From NCBI GenBank assembly GCA_910578715.1, contig CAJTRL010000097.1, forward strand, positions 1 through 8,755: a stretch of 8,755 nt of DNA, read 5' to 3'. Positions 5,203 to 8,755 of the stretch are shown here, piece by piece; the stretch's first letter is position 1; every line of letters starts with the position of its first letter. The notes beneath the pieces were generated by a model, which worked only from the letters and a program-made list of their open reading frames with translations, ran no database searches and was not told the origin of the DNA. The stretch comes from an uncultured Lachnospiraceae bacterium. GTDB lineage: Bacteria > Bacillota > Clostridia > Lachnospirales > Lachnospiraceae. The position numbers and the translations under genes were made by a program.

Positions 5203-5501
5203 TGGCAGCGGTTCAATATTATGACGTAATCCTCAAACCGGTTATTACAGAAAAGAGTATGGCGGGTATGAGCGAAAAGAAATATACCTTTTTGGTTCAT
5301 CCGGAAGCAAATAAAACAATGATTAAAGAAGCTGTTGAGAAAATGTTCGAGGGAACGAAGGTTGCAAAGGTAAACACCATGAACCTTGACGGAAAAACCA
5401 AGAGACGCGGTATGGTATACGGCAAGACAGCTAAGACCAAAAAAGCAATCGTACAGCTGACAGAGGACAGCAAGGAGATTGAAATCTTTGCGGGGCTATG
5501 A
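5202..5501 (+). CDS. rplW: 50S ribosomal protein L23
   Basis: L23 sits at the tunnel exit and is the docking point for trigger factor and signal recognition particle. The 99 residues show the family start YYDVILKPVITEKS (6-19), KYTFLVHPEANKTMIKEAVE and the basic loop KTKRRGMVYGKTAKTKKAIV. The protein ends in EIFAGL, without the one or two residues after 'AGL' seen in many homologues. GAGGAGG lies inside the end of rplD, and the start codon overlaps the rplD stop. The stop codon TGA falls within the 5' arm of the first hairpin of the long spacer (5500-5506), so ribosomes finishing rplW would disturb that helix. Confidence 0.97.
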   Translation: MAAVQYYDVILKPVITEKSMAGMSEKKYTFLVHPEANKTMIKEAVEKMFEGTKVAKVNTMNLDGKTKRRGMVYGKTAKTKKAIVQLTEDSKEIEIFAGL

Positions 5502-5558
5502 TGAAGAGAATTTCTAAAACGTCATAGGACGACGTTTAAGAAATTCTAAAACTTCATC
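5500..5558 (+). ncRNA. Spacer element copy 1, long bulged hairpin
   Basis: Outer stem GATGAAG (5500-5506) pairs with CTTCATC (5552-5558). An AAAA bulge on the 3' side follows. The inner stem AGAATTTCTAAAACGTC (5507-5523) pairs with GACGTTTAAGAAATTCT (5531-5547) through 16 pairs and one A-A mismatch (5516/5538), around the loop ATAGGAC. The same plan recurs at 6686-6741 with different bases in the outer stem and in the distal arm. No U-run follows, so it is not an intrinsic terminator. A stem of this length could be an RNase III target. Confidence 0.7.
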
Positions 5559-5559
5559 T

Positions 5560-5584
5560 GACAGAATCGCATTGCGATTCTGTC
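5560..5584 (+). ncRNA. Spacer element copy 1, second hairpin
   Basis: GACAGAATCGC (5560-5570) and GCGATTCTGTC (5574-5584) form a perfect 11-bp stem around ATT. The core AGAATCG/CGATTCT is shared with the hairpin at 6746-6765 in the next spacer. Its 3' arm is also the beginning of the first 42-nt tandem unit, so the array looks like repeated copies of this arm plus downstream sequence. Confidence 0.65.
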
Positions 5585-5699
5585 GGGGTATCGAAGAGAG
5601 TATCAGATATCCGAGGCGATTCTGTCGGGGTATCGAGAGAAATATCAGATATCCGAGGACAATTTTGTCGGGGTATCGGGAGAACGTATCAGATATCCA
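5574..5699 (+). repeat. Three tandem 42-nt hairpin units in the rplW-rplB spacer
   Basis: Units run 5574-5615, 5616-5657 and 5658-5699. The first two are nearly identical; the third is more diverged. Every unit contains TGTCGGGGTATCG, a purine-rich variable middle, and TATCAGATATCC. Within each, CGG(g)GTATC can pair with GATATCCG (one wobble, one bulge; the third unit loses the terminal G), with most variation lying in the loop. Since 42 is a multiple of three, an open frame runs through the array, but it has no ATG or ribosome binding site and encodes only the repeats. Units abut without spacers, so this is not a CRISPR array. Confidence 0.8.
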
Positions 5700-5748
5700 A
5701 AACGACAGCGAAAGAACATCCGGGATAGCGGATGGGAAGATAATGTAT

Positions 5749-5783
5749 GCGGCGCGAAGAGTTATAAAGTAAAAATGCGCTGC
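5749..5783 (+). promoter_or_regulatory. Hairpin upstream of the rplB ribosome binding site
   Basis: GCGGCGC (5749-5755) and GCGCTGC (5777-5783) give seven pairs including one G-U, with a loop containing GAAGAGTTATA. That loop motif recurs upstream of rpsS at 6784-6794. The hairpin ends 18 bases before the AAAGGAG (5801-5807) of rplB. Confidence 0.4.
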
Positions 5784-5815
5784 GCGAAAATCATAGAGGA
5801 AAAGGAGATAAAATC

Positions 5816-6658
5816 ATGGGAATTAAGACCTATAACCCATATACACCTTCGAGACGTAATATGACGGGTTCTGATTTTGCTGAGATTACAAAAACAACAC
5901 CTGAAAAGGCGCTTTGTACTTCTCTGAAAAAGAATGCCGGTCGTAATAATCAGGGTAAAATTACCGTCAGACATCATGGCGGCGGCAGCAGAAGATTATA
6001 CAGAAATATTGATTTCAAGAGAAATAAAGACGGTATTCACGCAACGGTAATCGGCATTGAATACGACCCGAACAGAACAGCAAATATCGCATTAATCTGT
6101 TACGAAGACGGACAGAAATCTTATATTCTGGCCCCGGAAGGACTGACAGACGGCATGAAGGTTATGAACGGACCGGAAGCGGAAGTAAGACTTGGCAATT
6201 GTCTGCCATTATCCGAGATTCCGGTAGGTACAGTAATTCATAACATCGAGCTTTATCCGGGAAAAGGCGGCCAGCTTGTCCGTTCCGCAGGAAACGGTGC
6301 GCAGCTGATGGCAAAGGAAGGAAAATATGCAACGCTCAGACTTCCCTCCGGTGAAATGAGAATGGTTCCGGTAGTCTGCCGGGCAACAATCGGTAATGTT
6401 GGTAATGTAGACCACAACCTGATTAAAATCGGTAAAGCAGGGCGTAAACGCCATATGGGCATCCGCCCGACGGTCCGCGGCTCCGTTATGAACCCTAACG
6501 ACCATCCGCACGGCGGTGGTGAAGGAAGGGCGCCAATCGGCCGTCCGGGTCCTTGCACACCCTGGGGTAAACCGGCACTCGGCTTAAAGACGCGCAAGAA
6601 GAAAAAAGCATCCAATAAGCTGATTGTAAGAAGAAGAGACGGCAGAGCCATTAAATAG
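5816..6658 (+). CDS. rplB: 50S ribosomal protein L2
   Basis: L2 is a highly conserved large-subunit protein needed for subunit association and for the peptidyl-transferase region. The 280 residues match the usual 273-280. Markers in order are the start GIKTYNPYTPSRRNMT, the OB-fold region with GKITVRHHGGGSRRLYR, YDPNRTANIALICYEDG, then PVGTVIHNIELYPGKGGQL and RSAGNGAQLMAKEGKYATLR. The C-terminal signature NPNDHPHGGGEGRAPIG contains the conserved histidine implicated in peptidyl-transferase activity, and the basic tail ends RRRDGRAIK. AAAGGAG lies eight bases before the ATG. In most bacteria rplB follows rplW closely; here 314 bases with repeats and hairpins intervene. The next gene is 158 bases on. 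Confidence 0.98.
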   Translation: MGIKTYNPYTPSRRNMTGSDFAEITKTTPEKALCTSLKKNAGRNNQGKITVRHHGGGSRRLYRNIDFKRNKDGIHATVIGIEYDPNRTANIALICYEDGQKSYILAPEGLTDGMKVMNGPEAEVRLGNCLPLSEIPVGTVIHNIELYPGKGGQLVRSAGNGAQLMAKEGKYATLRLPSGEMRMVPVVCRATIGNVGNVDHNLIKIGKAGRKRHMGIRPTVRGSVMNPNDHPHGGGEGRAPIGRPGPCTPWGKPALGLKTRKKKKASNKLIVRRRDGRAIK

Positions 6659-6670
6659 TGTTGAAGAGAA

Positions 6671-6772
6671 TTTCTGAAGGCGAGACTGAAAAGATTTTCT
6701 AAAACGTCAGAGAACGCCGTTTAAGAAAATCTAAGTTTCAGCCGAAAGAATCGCTCGCGATTCTTCCAGAAA
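6671..6772 (+). ncRNA. Spacer element copy 2, two hairpins closed by an outer helix
   Basis: CTGAAA (6686-6691) pairs with TTTCAG (6736-6741), followed by an AAG bulge on the 3' side. AGATTTTCT-A-AAACG (6692-6706) pairs with CGTTT-A-AGAAAATCT (6718-6732), with an A-A mismatch (6701/6723) at the same place as in copy 1. The second hairpin is AAGAATCG/CGATTCTT (6746-6765) with loop CTCG. TTTCTG (6671-6676) and CAGAAA (6767-6772) can close the whole as a three-way junction. The shared plan with changed bases in stems argues that the RNA structure is what was kept. No U-run follows. Confidence 0.7.
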
Positions 6773-6816
6773 AGAGAAGAATAGAAGAGTTATATAAAAA
6801 TCTAGGAGGAGAAATC

Positions 6817-7098
6817 ATGGCAAGATCACTGAAAAAAGGACCATTTGCAGATGCTAGCTTATTAAAAAAAGTAGATGCTATGAATGAATCGGGCAAGAAA
6901 CAGGTCATTAAGACCTGGTCCCGCCGTTCTACTATTTTCCCGTCATTCGTTGGACATACATTTGCTGTTCATGATGGCAGAAAGCATGTACCTGTATATG
7001 TTACGGAAGATATGGTTGGACATAAACTCGGTGAGTTCGTTGCAACCAGAACTTACAGGGGACATGATAAGGACGAAAGAAAGTCCAAAGTTCGCTAA
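6817..7098 (+). CDS. rpsS: 30S ribosomal protein S19
   Basis: S19 lies in the small-subunit head, where it pairs with S13 and contacts the large subunit and the A-site tRNA. The 93 residues match the family: ARSLKKGPF (2-10), KTWSRRSTIFPSFVGHTFAV (33-52), HDGRKHVPVYVTEDMVGHKL and the ending GEFVATRTYRGH with a basic tail. AGGAGG is seven bases before the ATG. Its upstream 158-base spacer carries the second copy of the two-hairpin element. From this gene on, the operon becomes compact, with rplV starting 20 bases after the stop. Confidence 0.98.
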   Translation: MARSLKKGPFADASLLKKVDAMNESGKKQVIKTWSRRSTIFPSFVGHTFAVHDGRKHVPVYVTEDMVGHKLGEFVATRTYRGHDKDERKSKVR

Positions 7099-7118
7099 TT
7101 TGAAAGGAGGTTTTATCT

Positions 7119-7511
7119 ATGGCTAAAGGACATAGATCCCAGATAAAAAGAGAGAGAAATGCGAACAAGGATACAAGACCTTCAGCAAAGTTATCTTATG
7201 CGAGAGTGTCTGTACAAAAAGCTTGTTTCGTATTGGATGCCATCAGAGGCAAGGATGTAACTACGGCATTGGCTGTTCTGGAATATAATCCAAGATACGC
7301 ATCCAGCATCATTAAGAAATTATTGGAATCTGCGATTGCAAATGCTGAGAACAATAACGGAATGAATGCAGAAAACCTTTATATTGCAGAGTGTTATGCA
7401 AATAAAGGACCTACCATGAAGAGAATCAGACCGAGAGCACAGGGAAGGGCTTACAGAATCGAAAAGAGAATGAGCCACATCACAGTTGTTCTGGATGAAA
7501 GACAGGCATGA
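7119..7511 (+). CDS. rplV: 50S ribosomal protein L22
   Basis: L22 binds 23S rRNA and reaches with a beta-hairpin into the exit tunnel near the macrolide site. The 130 residues exceed the 110 of E. coli because of an N-terminal basic extension (KGHRSQIKRERNANKDTRPS), common in clostridial L22. The core includes AKLSYARVSVQKACFVLDAI (23-42), IRGKDVTTAL, then the tunnel loop ANKGPTMKRIRPRAQGRAYR (94-113) and the end KRMSHITVVLDE. No loop insertion or deletion of the resistance type is apparent. AAAGGAGG lies eight bases before the ATG. rpsC follows after 19 bases. Confidence 0.97.
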   Translation: MAKGHRSQIKRERNANKDTRPSAKLSYARVSVQKACFVLDAIRGKDVTTALAVLEYNPRYASSIIKKLLESAIANAENNNGMNAENLYIAECYANKGPTMKRIRPRAQGRAYRIEKRMSHITVVLDERQA

Positions 7512-7530
7512 TATTAGGAAGGAGAAGAAC

Positions 7531-8187
7531 ATGGGACAGAAAGTTAATCCTCACGGCCTCAGAGTCGGCATAATTAAAGATTGGGATTCCAAATGGTATG
7601 CTGATGCGGAATTTTCTGATTTCTTAGTAGAAGATTATAACATCAGAAAGTATCTGAAGGAAAAATTATACAGCGCTGGTATCTCCAAAATTGAAATTGA
7701 GAGAGCATCAGACAGAGTAAAAATTGTTATCTATACCGCGAAACCGGGTGTTGTAATCGGTAAGGGCGGCGCTGAAATTGAAGTAACCAAGAAAGAACTT
7801 TCCAAGCTGACCAATAAGAAAGTTCTGGTAGATATCAAGGAAATCAAGAGACCCGACAGAGATGCACAGCTTGTTGCGGAGAATATTGCACAGCAGTTAG
7901 AGAACCGTGTATCTTTCAGACGTGCGATGAAGTCCTGCATGGGCAGAACCATGAAGGCCGGAGCACTCGGTATTAAAACGTCATGTTCCGGACGTCTCGG
8001 CGGCGCTGATATGGCTCGTACAGAGTTTTACAGCGACGGAACGATTCCGCTTCAGACTTTAAGAGCTGATATTGATTACGGCTTTGCAGAAGCTGATACA
8101 ACTTATGGTAAAGTTGGCGTCAAAGTATGGATTTACAAAGGCGAGGTACTTCCTACTAAATCTAACAAGGAAGGGAGCGATAAATAA
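7531..8187 (+). CDS. rpsC: 30S ribosomal protein S3
   Basis: S3 forms part of the mRNA entry tunnel and contributes to the helicase activity of the ribosome. The 218 residues start MGQKVNPHGLRVG, the family's canonical start. The type II KH domain shows KPGVVIGKGGAEIE (71-84), with the GKGG loop at 77-80. The C-terminal domain has RAMKSCMGRTMKAGALGIK (131-149), SGRLGGADMARTEFYSDG and TTYGKVGVKVWIYKGEVLP. The open frame extends 15 codons upstream, but AAGGAG six bases before 7531 and the conserved N-terminus fix the start. The TAA stop shares one base with the rplP ATG. Confidence 0.98.
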   Translation: MGQKVNPHGLRVGIIKDWDSKWYADAEFSDFLVEDYNIRKYLKEKLYSAGISKIEIERASDRVKIVIYTAKPGVVIGKGGAEIEVTKKELSKLTNKKVLVDIKEIKRPDRDAQLVAENIAQQLENRVSFRRAMKSCMGRTMKAGALGIKTSCSGRLGGADMARTEFYSDGTIPLQTLRADIDYGFAEADTTYGKVGVKVWIYKGEVLPTKSNKEGSDK

Positions 8188-8624
8188 TGTTAATGCCAAA
8201 AAGAGTAAAACGTCGTAAACAGTTCCGTGGTTCTATGGCCGGAAAAGCTACTCGCGGCAATACAATTACCTATGGCGAGTGGGGTATTATAGCAACAGAG
8301 CCATGTTGGATTAAATCGAACCAGATTGAAGCAGCCCGTATTGCGATGACACGTTACATCAAGCGTGGCGGTAAAGTCTGGATTAAGATTTTCCCCGATA
8401 AACCAGTAACAGCAAAACCAGCAGAAACACGTATGGGTTCCGGAAAAGGCACCCTGGAATACTGGGTAGCAGTTGTTAAGCCAGGACGCGTAATGTTCGA
8501 AATCGCGGGAGTTTCCGAAGAAACGGCAAAAGAAGCGTTACGTCTTGCAACACATAAGCTTCCATGTAGATGTAAAATCGTTTCTAAAGCAGACTTGGAA
8601 GGCGGTGTATCAAATGAAAACTAA
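8187..8624 (+). CDS. rplP: 50S ribosomal protein L16
   Basis: L16 is a late-assembly large-subunit protein near the A site and the 5S rRNA region. The 145 residues show MLMPKRVKRRKQFRGSMAG at the start, NTITYGEWGI, SNQIEAARIAMTRYIKRGGK, then KPAETRMGSGKGTLEYWVA, which contains the arginine that is hydroxylated in E. coli, and the end LRLATHKLPCRCKIV. AAGGGAG lies nine bases before the ATG at 8187, a better distance than for the in-frame ATG at 8193. The start overlaps the rpsC stop by one base, and the end overlaps rpmC by 11 bases, so three successive genes are probably translationally coupled. Confidence 0.97.
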   Translation: MLMPKRVKRRKQFRGSMAGKATRGNTITYGEWGIIATEPCWIKSNQIEAARIAMTRYIKRGGKVWIKIFPDKPVTAKPAETRMGSGKGTLEYWVAVVKPGRVMFEIAGVSEETAKEALRLATHKLPCRCKIVSKADLEGGVSNEN

Positions 8625-8755
8625 TAAGTATGTAGAAGATTTAAATAAGAAATCAGATGCAGAATTAGCGCAGGCGCTGGTTGATGCGAAGAAAGAACTT
8701 TTCAATTTGAGATTCCAGAACGCGACGAATCAGCTGGACAACACGGCAAGGATCA
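8614..8755 (+). CDS. rpmC: 50S ribosomal protein L29 (truncated by window end)
   Basis: L29 is a small two-helix protein at the polypeptide exit, next to L23. Forty-seven codons are visible, most of the usual 60-70. The sequence MKTNKYVEDLNKKSDAEL followed by AQALVDAKKELFNLRFQ and ATNQLDNTARI shows the typical first helix and the conserved KELFNLRFQ segment. The start lies within the end of rplP (11-base overlap), with GGAAGG 11 bases upstream. In the usual order rpsQ, rplN and rplX would follow outside the window. Confidence 0.95.
   Translation, partial: MKTNKYVEDLNKKSDAELAQALVDAKKELFNLRFQNATNQLDNTARI

Noticed and set aside
5500..5584. Intrinsic terminator after rplW
   Set aside because: Strong stems but no U-run on the 3' side, and essential genes of the same operon follow without a new promoter that I can see.
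5574..5699. CRISPR array
   Set aside because: Units abut directly with no unique spacers between identical repeats, there are only three, the third is diverged, and the array lies within a ribosomal protein operon.
5572..5772. 66-codon plus-strand frame through the tandem repeats, with a repeated RFCRGIE...IRYPR peptide
   Set aside because: It begins with TTG inside a hairpin, has no ribosome binding site, and stays open only because the 42-nt unit is divisible by three. Variation in the units fits hairpin loops better than codons.
6253..6651. 132-codon minus-strand frame opposite rplB
   Set aside because: Antisense shadow of a certain L2 gene, with a Pro/Leu/Ser-rich translation, no family resemblance and no promoter seen.
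7486..7530. Upstream extension of rpsC starting at ATG 7486
   Set aside because: It overlaps the end of rplV and adds residues absent from S3 proteins; AAGGAG and the canonical MGQKVNP start place it at 7531.

Overview
The window looks like chromosome of a low-to-mid GC Firmicute, most likely a Lachnospiraceae (Clostridium cluster XIVa) bacterium. The grounds are strong AGGAGG-type ribosome binding sites before nearly every gene, the sequence character of L2, L4 and S3, an N-terminally extended L22, and a rpsJ-rplC-rplD-rplW-rplB-rpsS-rplV-rpsC-rplP-rpmC gene order. No species can be named by eye.

Layout. Positions 1-645 hold no convincing gene, but they contain a compact set of inverted repeats (132-192). 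Positions 646-801 carry a decayed N-terminal fragment of an IS256/Mutator-family transposase with an in-frame stop. Two GC-rich inverted repeats follow (878-930). On the minus strand come a NlpA/MetQ-type substrate-binding lipoprotein (990-1922) and a class I SAM-dependent methyltransferase of the RlmI/RlmK-like COG1092 group (2102-2974). About 150 bp of A/T-rich DNA with back-to-back promoters separates the methyltransferase from the S10 operon. The rest of the window (3122-8755) is the start of the S10 ribosomal protein operon on the plus strand, cut off inside rpmC.

The ribosomal genes encode S10, L3, L4, L23, L2, S19, L22, S3, L16 and L29. They assemble into the small-subunit head and shoulder side (S10, S19, S3) and into the large-subunit core, exit tunnel and peptidyl-transferase surroundings (L2, L3, L4, L22, L23, L16, L29). 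The genes from rpsS onward are tightly packed, with overlaps at rpsC/rplP and rplP/rpmC; rplD/rplW also overlap.

The most interesting material is non-coding RNA inside this operon. (1) A leader of about 285 nt follows a near-consensus sigma-A promoter. It contains nested perfect long-range helices, four local hairpins and potential pseudoknots, and ends in a hairpin that holds the rpsJ Shine-Dalgarno in its loop. (2) The rpsJ-rplC spacer can fold into three helices. (3) The rplW-rplB (314 nt) and rplB-rpsS (158 nt) spacers are unusually long and carry two copies of the same two-hairpin element. The copies differ by compensatory changes and share a mismatch position, a 3' bulge and a downstream GAAGAGTTATA motif. 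(4) The first of these spacers also contains three tandem 42-nt hairpin units. I know of no named element matching these. They are plausible autoregulatory, processing or stoichiometry-setting RNAs, or small mobile repeats; nothing in the sequence alone decides which.
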